DNA of 5,005 nt, from assembly GCA_030539595.1 (NCBI GenBank), contig JAUNXW010000129.1, positions 1 through 5,005 of the forward strand, given 5' to 3'. Each line of letters begins with the position of its first letter. Position 1 is the first letter of the stretch. This document shows positions 1 through 4,946 of the stretch, piece after piece. Source of the DNA: Methanocorpusculum sp. GTDB lineage: Archaea; Halobacteriota; Methanomicrobia; Methanomicrobiales; Methanocorpusculaceae. The translations under genes and the position numbers were made by a program. The notes beneath the pieces were generated by a model, which did no database searches, had not been told where the DNA came from, and saw nothing but the letters and a program-made list of their open reading frames with translations.

Positions 1-6
1 GAACTT

Positions 7-70
7 CTAATAAATTCCTATCAACGCTGAGCGGAGAGATTATCGTAGCGAAGCCAAAAATTAGTTGAAA
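7..70 (+). repeat. Left arm of a ~60-base inverted repeat bracketing the gene block
   Basis: Positions 7-60 match the reverse complement of 4824-4877 in one gap-free register. The core at 19-36 (TATCAACGCTGAGCGGAG) is identical to the complement of 4848-4865, and about seven mismatches occur over the 54 aligned bases. With a one-base indel the similarity continues to about 70 (TTAGTTGAAA against TTAGTCAAGA). The arm contains AGCGAAGCC, complementary to the GGCTTCGCT on the right. It may be a terminal inverted repeat of a large element, or two opposite copies of a dispersed intergenic repeat. No transposase lies between the arms. Confidence 0.75.
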
Positions 71-120
71 TAAAACTAATAAATAAAAATTAGTGAAGTA
101 CTGTAATAGTGATTAAATCA

Positions 121-483
121 GTTGGACAAGATTTGGTCTAAGTTTCTGCTACAGTGTGTACTCATTTCGTTACACCACGAAAACCACACGAAAAAATACG
201 AAAAACACGAAAATTAATCTGTTTGGTTGGCTTTATCATATATAGCAATGCACGAAATTTAACGAAAATCGCGAAATGATTGCTAAAAATTTACAATAAT
301 TATTACAAGAAGAATTAACAGCAACCCTTTTGTGTTTTTCGTTAAATTTCGTGTTTTGCTATGTAAACTAAAGTCAACCTTACCGTTCTCTTTTCGTGAT
401 TTTTGTATTTTTTCGTGTGGTTTTCGTGGTGTAACGAAATGTGTACATACTGTAGCAGAAACTTAGTCTAAATCTTGTCCAAC
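121..483. repeat. 363-base near-perfect palindrome (MITE-like or foldback element)
   Basis: Every base x pairs with base 604-x in a single register with no gaps. The outer arms, 121-213 and 391-483, are 93 bases each and differ at only about six positions. A weaker zone follows (214-241 with 363-390), then a second strong stem (242-268 with 336-362, sharing ATAGCA, CACGAAATTTAACGAAAA), and pairing decays toward the centre near 302. The ends read GTTGGACAAGAT and ATCTTGTCCAAC. Complementarity stops abruptly at 120/484, which marks the element boundaries. I find no obvious target-site duplication and no open frame. Such structures are typical of non-autonomous miniature inverted-repeat elements; a long hairpin RNA or a recombination or termination site are alternatives. 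The structure is directly visible, but its function is unknown. Confidence 0.9.
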
Positions 484-580
484 GAATTCTCATAACGATT
501 GAACAAGATCACAAAGCGCTACCGCGTAAGTCCGAATTAATTAAAATCTCAGAATCAACTACCTTTAAATGCTCCTGCCT

Positions 581-1507
581 TCATTCTCTTCTCCTAAGGC
601 AGACCACGCGGCTCGGTGAATTTTCATCAAAAACATCATAACCGCATTTTTCTGCGACGAGTTTAGCAAACTCCCTTATGAAAGCCATATCCGGAACAGC
701 CTCTCCACTCAGTCTTCTGCGGCTGAAACCCAGATACATGTAGCCCTTAATCTCAACAAACATCGGCTCAGCCTCTGCTATAAGTTTTGCAAACCCTTCC
801 GCGAATTTATCATTGTAACCCTTAACAAGAGTTATGCGAACAGCTGTTCTGCTGCCTTCATCCTCTTTGGTTTTAAGAAGCGAAAGCGACTTAATAACCG
901 AACTCCACATAATTTCTGCATCGCCTGCTGGTCTGCAAAGTGTTTCATAAGAAGAGCAGTCAACCGCATCAAGAGAAAGATAAAGCTGTGTCGGATGAAT
1001 TTTTTCAATCATCTTTGGAACAGTTCCGTTGGACACAACAAAAACACTACCTCTTGTTTTTAATTTTTCAACAAGCTCATCGAGATAAGGATAAAGTGTC
1101 GGCTCGCCCGAAAGAGACACAGCAAACTGTGTCGGATTATTCACCGCAGTAAGCCAACGCTCTTTTTCCGAATAAGGCTTATCGCCCGAAAGCCCTTTAC
1201 TCTGCAAAGCGGAAATTGATGCAATAATTTCATCAGGTGTCAGCGTCACAAAATCCTCAGGCTCATACTCCATCGAGCGCCAGCAGAACAGACACCTCTG
1301 ATTACAGCGCAGAGTAGGTGTCATCTGAACGCATCTCCATGATTCTATCCCGTAGAACTGATGCTTATAGCACTGCTCGCCGCCGCGAAGAGCTCTCTTG
1401 CACCAGAGACACGGTTTTATCGCAGCTGTAGCTTCGTCGCTTATAAAATTATAACCCTGACGGTGTAAAGAATCGCGCGGCGACTTCGGCGTGTTTTTTT
1501 TATACAT
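581..1507 (-). CDS. taw1: tRNA 4-demethylwyosine synthase, radical SAM enzyme (Taw1)
   Basis: This enzyme condenses N1-methylguanosine at position 37 of tRNA-Phe with carbons from pyruvate to form 4-demethylwyosine, the first tricyclic step of archaeal wyosine synthesis; it acts in the cytoplasm. At 308 residues it matches the usual archaeal length. Residues C68, C72 and C75 form the radical SAM CX3CX2C motif, followed by WR. C33, C46 and C59 have the spacing of the second 4Fe-4S cluster. K48, in CYKHQFYGI, sits where the pyruvate-binding lysine is expected. SLSGEPTLYP (131-140) is the SAM-binding GE region, and SNGT (159-162) and VEIKGYMYLGFSRRRL are family signatures. I chose ATG at 1507, which overlaps the mobB stop by 8 bases (ATGTATAA) and has GAGGA 11 bases upstream. 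An in-frame ATG at 1543 would add 12 residues and overlap mobB by 44 bases, so it is less likely. The gene is probably cotranscribed and translationally coupled with mobB. Confidence 0.95.
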   Translation of the reverse strand: MYKKNTPKSPRDSLHRQGYNFISDEATAAIKPCLWCKRALRGGEQCYKHQFYGIESWRCVQMTPTLRCNQRCLFCWRSMEYEPEDFVTLTPDEIIASISALQSKGLSGDKPYSEKERWLTAVNNPTQFAVSLSGEPTLYPYLDELVEKLKTRGSVFVVSNGTVPKMIEKIHPTQLYLSLDAVDCSSYETLCRPAGDAEIMWSSVIKSLSLLKTKEDEGSRTAVRITLVKGYNDKFAEGFAKLIAEAEPMFVEIKGYMYLGFSRRRLSGEAVPDMAFIREFAKLVAEKCGYDVFDENSPSRVVCLRRRE

Positions 1508-1922
1508 GCGGGATGTAATCCTCGAACTTATCGCGGGAAGCAAAAACCTCTTCTGCGGTTGGGTTTCTCAGGACTACTTTTTCCGCGTCAAGCTCCCCCA
1601 TAACGACGCAGGAAAAACTTTCATCCTTAAACCCCTCAATTACTGCGTAGTCGTATCCAAGATAATTGTAAATATTGAGGAGAGTGTAAACATCCGTTCC
1701 CTCAAGAGTGATTACGGATTTTTCCGCGTCAATTCCCGCGCTGCATACAGCTCCCGCATTAAAATGAATAGTGGTATCCTTACCCTTCGGAAGTTCCCAG
1801 ATATGATGCCCCATATGTTTTATTGTAGCGGTTTTACCGACAGATGCAAGCAGCGGAACAAGTTTTGAGATAATAGTGGTCTTGCCGGAATTTGAGTGAC
1901 CTATAATATTGATTATTTTCAT
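1500..1922 (-). CDS. mobB: Molybdopterin-guanine dinucleotide biosynthesis GTP-binding protein MobB
   Basis: MobB is a P-loop GTP-binding accessory that helps attach GMP to molybdopterin, giving the guanine dinucleotide form of the Mo/W cofactor; it works with the nucleotidyltransferase MobA in the cytoplasm. Of 140 residues, 8-16 (GHSNSGKTT) are the Walker A loop directly after the first strand MKIINIIG. The family segment IKHMGHH (34-40) precedes KGKDTTIHFNAGA (46-58), and DYAVIEGFK (91-99) is the Walker B-like strand. The frame is open upstream to an ATG at 2042, but that would add 40 unrelated residues and run through the promoter of the opposite gene; MKIINIIG fits the family start. AAGG abuts this ATG, too close for a normal ribosome site, so a leaderless or very short leader is likely. 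The gene diverges from fwdDB, a user of its cofactor, and overlaps taw1 downstream by 8 bases. Confidence 0.92.
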   Translation of the reverse strand: MKIINIIGHSNSGKTTIISKLVPLLASVGKTATIKHMGHHIWELPKGKDTTIHFNAGAVCSAGIDAEKSVITLEGTDVYTLLNIYNYLGYDYAVIEGFKDESFSCVVMGELDAEKVVLRNPTAEEVFASRDKFEDYIPHV

Positions 1923-1924
1923 CC

Positions 1925-1934
1925 TTATATTATA
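1925..1934 (+). promoter_or_regulatory. Candidate TATA box for fwdDB
   Basis: TTATATTATA resembles the archaeal TTTAWATA-type box. Transcription would start around 1955, giving a leader of about 40 bases before the ATG at 1995. The alternative is the box at 1949-1956 serving both directions, with a leader of about 15 bases on this side. Copies of TAGTTGT at 1933-1939 and 1955-1961, 22 bases apart, overlap both candidate boxes and could be an operator. Confidence 0.4.
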
Positions 1935-1948
1935 GTTGTATTGAGTGG

Positions 1949-1956
1949 ATTTATTA
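1949..1956 (-). promoter_or_regulatory. Candidate TATA box for the mobB-taw1 transcript
   Basis: Read on the minus strand this is TAATAAAT, centred about 30 bases upstream of the mobB ATG at 1922. Archaeal transcription usually begins about 25 bases past the TATA centre, which would put the start near 1925-1928 and leave a leader of only a few bases. That agrees with the absence of a properly spaced ribosome site. The assignment rests on position and AT content only. Confidence 0.4.
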
Positions 1957-1983
1957 GTTGTGAACGTAAACAATAGAAGTAAC

Positions 1984-1990
1984 AAGGTTG
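1984..1990 (+). promoter_or_regulatory. Weak ribosome binding site of fwdDB
   Basis: AAGGTTG lies just ahead of the ATG at 1995, with seven bases between AAGG and the start codon. It partly matches the archaeal consensus GGAGGTGA and supports ATG 1995 over the in-frame ATGs at 2004 and 2007, which would be too far away. Confidence 0.5.
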
Positions 1991-1994
1991 CGCT

Positions 1995-3713
1995 ATGAAA
2001 TTGATGATGAGCAGCGGAAGAACGCACGAACAGGGTGCACAATTATACAATAAAGATACAAAGCAATACTCAATAGAAACATCCTACTGTTTTCTGAATC
2101 CGATGGATGCAATGGAAATCGGGGTTGAGGAAAGCGAGCATGTGTTAATCACAAGTTCTGCGGGGAGCACGGTTTTTTCGGTGCGGGAATCTTCTGAAAC
2201 TCCCAAAGGCGTTGTGTTTATTCCGTGCGGACCTTTTGCGAATTTTATTCTTCATGACATTACTCACTCAACCGGCGCGCCGGATTTCAAGGGAATGGCG
2301 GTTGATGTTGAGCCAACAGACCTCCCTCTTAAATCCGCGTGGGATTTGATGGAGGAACTCGGCGGACTGAGATATGAAGTACCCGAAGGAATTAAACTTC
2401 CCAATGCAGAGCAGGGCGAAAAAATTGTGAAGGACGCGATTTGTCCTCTCTGCGGATGTTTATGCGACGACCTTGAACTTCACATAAAAGACGGTGTTGT
2501 AACAGACGTCATCAACGGATGCACACTTGGAGCGGGTAAATTTTCTTCAAAGGGAAGAATGATTACTCCTGTTGAGCGCGAAGGAGATAAATGGGTTGAG
2601 ACCGATTTTGATAAAGCAGTCCGCAAAGCCGCGGAAATGTTTGCAAATGCGAAGCGTCCTCTTTTTTACGGCTGGTCTGGAACATCGACAGAAGCGATGC
2701 ACATCGGTCTTGAGATAGCCGAAGAAATCGGTGCGGTAATGGATAACTGCTCTTCAGAATGTCACGGTCCGACAATTATGGCGGTTCAGGAAGTCGGACA
2801 CCCCGGCTGCACGCTCGGTCAGATTAAAAACCGCGCAGATGTTATAGTTTACTGGGGATGTAACCCGATAGCCGCTCATCCGCGTCATCTTTCAAGATAC
2901 TCAACTTATTCAACGGGCGCTTTCCGCGATGAAGGCAGAAGCGACAGAACAGTTATTGTAGTGGATATTCGCGAATCTGATACTGCAAAGCTCGCAGATA
3001 TTTTTGTTCAGGTGAAACCCGGTGGAGATTACGCGCTGTTCAATGCTATCAGAGCCGTTGTCCGCGGAGAGCGCGATGTTATTCCGGATACGGTTGCTGG
3101 AGTTGAGCGCAACGTTATCTTCAAGGTTGCCGATGTTTTGCTTTCCGCAAAGTTCGGCTCGTTCTTTACGGGAATCGGTTTAACACAGTCACGCGGAAAA
3201 TACAAAAATGTCCGTGCGGGAATTGAGCTGGTTGATGAACTCAACCGCCATACAAAATATACTCTTACTCCGCTCAGAGGGCATTGGAATGTTGACGGAA
3301 CGAATCAGATGTTTTCGCTTGAAGCGGGTTATCCTTACGCTGTGGATTATTCACGCGGTATTGTTCACTACAATCCGGGAGAGACAAGCGGTGTCGATAT
3401 TCTCGCAAAACATGAGGCTGACGCGGTTTTAATTATCGGAACTGATTTGGGAGCACATTTCCCGCGTGAGACGGTTGCGCATCTGGCAAAGATTAACACC
3501 GTTGTGATTGACCCGTTTATTTCGCTTTCAACCGCTGTTGCGAAACTTCATATCCCTGTGGCTTCGGTAGGTCTTGACGCCGAAGGAACAGCTTACAGAC
3601 TTGACGGCGTCCCTCTTCACGTAAAGAAAGCGTTTAAGTCCGATATGCCTTCGGATGTTGAGATTCTTCAAAGAATTCTGGATGAGGTCAGGAAGATTAA
3701 GAGCGGGAATTAA
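1995..3713 (+). CDS. fwdDB: Formylmethanofuran dehydrogenase, fused subunits D and B (Mo/W catalytic chain)
   Basis: Formylmethanofuran dehydrogenase reduces CO2 and attaches it to methanofuran in methanogenesis; FwdB reduces CO2 to formate at a Mo/W-bis(pyranopterin guanine dinucleotide) site, and FwdA then makes the formamide. Here both cofactor-binding subunits are one 572-residue chain. Residues 1-125 are the FwdD-like beta-barrel cofactor-binding domain (GRTHEQG at 8-14, LNPMDAMEIGV, FIPCGPFANFI). A short linker follows, then FwdB from about 143 to the end. In FwdB, C150, C153 and C157 (CPLCGCLCDD) plus C176 probably hold the 4Fe-4S cluster. C256 in SSECHGPT is the expected metal ligand, encoded by ordinary TGT and not selenocysteine UGA; H257 and R428 (LRGHWNVDG) match active-site residues. 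The length equals separate FwdD (~130) plus FwdB (~430), so nothing seems lost. The partner subunits A, C, F and G are absent here. Mo versus W use cannot be decided. It diverges from mobB. Confidence 0.95.
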   Translation: MKLMMSSGRTHEQGAQLYNKDTKQYSIETSYCFLNPMDAMEIGVEESEHVLITSSAGSTVFSVRESSETPKGVVFIPCGPFANFILHDITHSTGAPDFKGMAVDVEPTDLPLKSAWDLMEELGGLRYEVPEGIKLPNAEQGEKIVKDAICPLCGCLCDDLELHIKDGVVTDVINGCTLGAGKFSSKGRMITPVEREGDKWVETDFDKAVRKAAEMFANAKRPLFYGWSGTSTEAMHIGLEIAEEIGAVMDNCSSECHGPTIMAVQEVGHPGCTLGQIKNRADVIVYWGCNPIAAHPRHLSRYSTYSTGAFRDEGRSDRTVIVVDIRESDTAKLADIFVQVKPGGDYALFNAIRAVVRGERDVIPDTVAGVERNVIFKVADVLLSAKFGSFFTGIGLTQSRGKYKNVRAGIELVDELNRHTKYTLTPLRGHWNVDGTNQMFSLEAGYPYAVDYSRGIVHYNPGETSGVDILAKHEADAVLIIGTDLGAHFPRETVAHLAKINTVVIDPFISLSTAVAKLHIPVASVGLDAEGTAYRLDGVPLHVKKAFKSDMPSDVEILQRILDEVRKIKSGN

Positions 3714-3741
3714 ATCTTTTCACAATATTACACGAACAGTT
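3714..3741. other. 28-base convergent gap between fwdDB and the 172-residue gene
   Basis: The two genes end tail to tail (TAA at 3711-3713 and TGA read from 3744 to 3742). The gap has a short T-run on the plus strand (TTTT, 3717-3720) that could weakly stop fwdDB transcription, and I see no hairpin. The opposing transcripts may overlap at their 3' ends. Confidence 0.4.
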
Positions 3742-4260
3742 TCAATTATTACTATCATTAATTATTTTCATCAACCGTGAAATTCCCGTCAGAATCTCAA
3801 CACACTCATTTCTTGATAAATCCTTATCGCAGACAGCATCGGATAAAATATCCAGAGCCTTAAGCGCAGCGTCTGAATAATCTCCGGAATTAAAATCCTT
3901 TGCGCAGTTTTTCTGAATCGATTTATGTATATACTCCTCGCAGTCGATTAAATCCGAATCCTCTTCAAGCGGTTCATTCACAACAACATCCGCGATAACG
4001 ACACCTGTTTGTGAAACAATCTCCCTGCAGACATCAAGAAGCCTTTCATCGAAAACATCAGAATCGTAATCCGCATAATTTTCTGTTGTGAAAACCGCAC
4101 GGTACGGATACTTTTTTTCTTTGGTTTCAAACAGTGCTCCGATTTTAAATTCTATCAGCTCGCATTCAGCGCCGTCAAGAATTTTTGCGAGTTCCTCGTC
4201 AAGCGGATTTTTATTTTCTTTCAGATGCTCAGTAAGGATTTTAAAAAAATCTTCGGTCAT
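3742..4260 (-). CDS. Unrecognised acidic 172-residue protein
   Basis: I do not recognise this family. The protein is soluble, with no signal peptide or membrane segment, and strongly acidic, with many D/E clusters (EPLEEDSDLIDCEEY at 97-111). The N-terminal 30 residues look helical. The centre alternates strand-like stretches (CELIEFKIGALFET at 33-46, YPYRAVFTTE at 51-60, TGVVIADVVVNEPL at 85-98) with the helical segment DERLLDVCREIVSQ. The C-terminal third looks helical (SDAALKALDILSDAV, CVEILTGISRLMKII). Six cysteines (33, 78, 107, 119, 144, 153) are scattered without a CXXC pair, so a zinc or iron-sulfur site is not evident. The start is ATG at 4260, seven bases after the upstream cupin stop. 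Those seven bases are all T on the coding strand and offer no ribosome site; GAG at the end of the cupin gene may serve, suggesting translational coupling. Base composition resembles its neighbours, so it looks like a genuine gene. Confidence 0.8.
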   Translation of the reverse strand: MTEDFFKILTEHLKENKNPLDEELAKILDGAECELIEFKIGALFETKEKKYPYRAVFTTENYADYDSDVFDERLLDVCREIVSQTGVVIADVVVNEPLEEDSDLIDCEEYIHKSIQKNCAKDFNSGDYSDAALKALDILSDAVCDKDLSRNECVEILTGISRLMKIINDSNN

Positions 4261-4267
4261 AAAAAAA

Positions 4268-4600
4268 TTACTCGTGAATCATCACGAGCATCATCTTGAA
4301 TCTTGTCAGCGGGTGAACAGCGTGAGGAACGTTTGCGGGCATTATAAGCATCTGCCCTTCTTTTACTGTATGGGAAACTCCCGCTATTGGAATTTCAGCC
4401 TCGCCTTCAAGACCTATTACGAGAGCGTCAAAAGGTGCTGTATGTTCAGAAAGACCTTCGCCTTTTTCAAAAGCGAACGCAGTGACTGTTCCTGATTTTT
4501 TGTTTATAACCATTCGTGAGACTACAGAACCTGCCTGATAATCTGTGAGAGACTTTAGGTCGGTTGTGTTTCCGATGAGTTCTTTTGGGTCGTAATTCAT
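4268..4600 (-). CDS. Small single-domain cupin protein
   Basis: This 110-residue protein is one conserved cupin beta-barrel of the small cupin_2 type common in anaerobic bacteria and methanogens. Motif 1 is GEGLSEHTAPFDALVIGLEG (47-66): H53 is present, but the usual second histidine is replaced in HTAPFD, as in other members of this subgroup, so D58 may help bind metal. Motif 2 is GQMLIMPANVPHAVHP (82-97), with P88, H93 and H96. The fold can bind a metal and a small ligand, but the substrate is unknown; catalytic, sensor and storage roles are all possible. There is no DNA-binding domain. The ATG at 4600 follows AGGT with 12 bases between, somewhat long. It is the first gene of a two-gene unit with the unrecognised protein seven bases downstream. 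Confidence 0.88.
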   Translation of the reverse strand: MNYDPKELIGNTTDLKSLTDYQAGSVVSRMVINKKSGTVTAFAFEKGEGLSEHTAPFDALVIGLEGEAEIPIAGVSHTVKEGQMLIMPANVPHAVHPLTRFKMMLVMIHE

Positions 4601-4612
4601 AATTCTAATTCT

Positions 4613-4639
4613 ACCTGCCTAAAGATAAAGGTTTTATTT
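4613..4639 (-). promoter_or_regulatory. Likely promoter and ribosome site region of the cupin operon
   Basis: On the minus strand AAATAAAA (4639-4632) is a TATA-like box, followed by TTTATCTTTA and then GCAGGTAG, whose AGGT (4616-4613) resembles a Shine-Dalgarno sequence 12 bases ahead of the cupin ATG. If the box at 4632-4639 is used, transcription would begin near 4609 and exclude AGGT, so either the promoter lies further upstream or the message has a very short leader. The two signals cannot both be right as placed. Confidence 0.35.
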
Positions 4640-4666
4640 GTGGTAGATGGAGGTTATTGAGTTTGT

Positions 4667-4706
4667 CCGATTTCGAAAAAATCCGTTGGATAAGATTTTT
4701 CATCGG
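4667..4706. repeat. Hairpin upstream of the cupin operon
   Basis: CCGAT (4667-4671) pairs with ATCGG (4702-4706). After a three-base bulge, GAAAAAATC (4675-4683) pairs with GATTTTTC (4694-4701) with one extra A. The loop contains TTGGATAA. It lies upstream of the candidate cupin promoter, so it would be an upstream structure or element end, not a leader hairpin of that gene. Confidence 0.5.
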
Positions 4707-4783
4707 GATTATTTAGCATTGGGTACATCACGAAAAACCTGAATTTGACAGATGAGTAAAAACAAGGCTAATCTGTTCTTGGA
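4685..4783. repeat. Possible degenerate half-copy of the 121-483 palindrome
   Basis: Three blocks occur in the same order as in the left half of the palindrome: GTTGGATAAGATTT (4685-4698; GTTGGACAAGATTT at 121-134), GTACATCACGAAAAACC (4723-4739; similar to 157-185) and TAATCTGTT (4769-4777; 215-223). The overall spacing is about 84 versus 94 bases. Individually the blocks are short, and only their shared order makes the link attractive. Confidence 0.35.
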
Positions 4784-4814
4784 TTTATGACGTCATATTT
4801 TGATTGAATTTGTC

Positions 4815-4877
4815 TTGACTAAGTTTTGGGCTTCGCTCCGTTTATCACTCCGCTCAGCGTTGATAGAAATTTATGAG
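4815..4877 (-). repeat. Right arm of the ~60-base inverted repeat
   Basis: This is the reverse-complement partner of positions 7-70. The identical 18-base core is at 4848-4865, flanked by GGCTTCGCTCCG (4829-4840) on the inner side and GAAATTTATGAG (4866-4877) on the outer side. Outside it, similarity between the two window ends stops at about 4877 and 7. The arm sits immediately outside the degenerate palindrome relative, mirroring the order on the left. Confidence 0.75.
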
Positions 4878-4901
4878 GTTAAGATAGAACCGCAAATCTC
4901 A

Positions 4902-4946
4902 CAAGTCTTCGACTTGCTCGGTCTTAGTCGCTTCGCTCCCTCGACT
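4902..4946. repeat. Two small hairpins with a GCTTCGCTCC motif
   Basis: CAAGTC-TTC-GACTTG (4902-4916) is a 6-base-pair stem with a 3-base loop. AGTCG (4926-4930) pairs with CGACT (4942-4946) around CTTCGCTCCCT. The second loop repeats the GCTTCGCTCC seen at 4830-4839. The arrangement looks like REP-type intergenic repeats. No T-run follows on the plus strand; on the minus strand there is no terminator signal I can identify either. Confidence 0.4.

Larger units (their letters stand above)
1..580. other. Gene-free, AT-rich, repeat-bearing intergenic region downstream of taw1
   Basis: I see no credible coding frame here. The stretch holds one arm of a repeat that recurs inverted near the right end (about 7-70), short AT-rich inverted repeats (for example ATTAGTT at 60-66 facing AACTAAT at 74-80), and the 363-base palindrome at 121-483. 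Between 484 and 580, downstream of the taw1 stop on the minus strand, I see only unstructured AT-rich sequence and no strong T-run terminator. A taw1 transcript that failed to stop would run into the palindrome. The start of the gene to the left is not in the window. Confidence 0.6.

Noticed and set aside
121..483. CRISPR-like array suggested by repeated CACGAAAA units
   Set aside because: The units are about 10 bases apart with no unique spacers, and the whole structure is a palindrome.
940..1868. Plus-strand open frames of 70 and 125 residues over taw1 and mobB
   Set aside because: They lie wholly antisense to well-supported genes and show no recognisable motifs.
1923..2042. N-terminal 40-residue extension of mobB, hydrophobic (LLLLLF), possibly a signal or membrane anchor
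   Set aside because: MobB is cytoplasmic, the family starts at MKIINIIG, and the extension would run antisense through the fwdDB start and the promoter region.
2760..2762. Selenocysteine at the FwdB metal-ligand position
   Set aside because: The codon is TGT (cysteine), so this is the ordinary cysteine form.
2563..3432. Open frames of about 70 residues in other frames over fwdDB
   Set aside because: They are shadows of the strongly supported FwdB reading frame, with shuffled-looking composition.
4088..4495. Plus-strand 135-residue frame over the cupin and the unrecognised gene
   Set aside because: It is antisense to a clear cupin and its sequence (serine- and phenylalanine-rich low-complexity runs) looks like a shadow.
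4786..4797. 12-base perfect palindrome TATGACGTCATA as an operator
   Set aside because: It is too far from any start codon in the right orientation and could occur by chance in this AT-rich flank.
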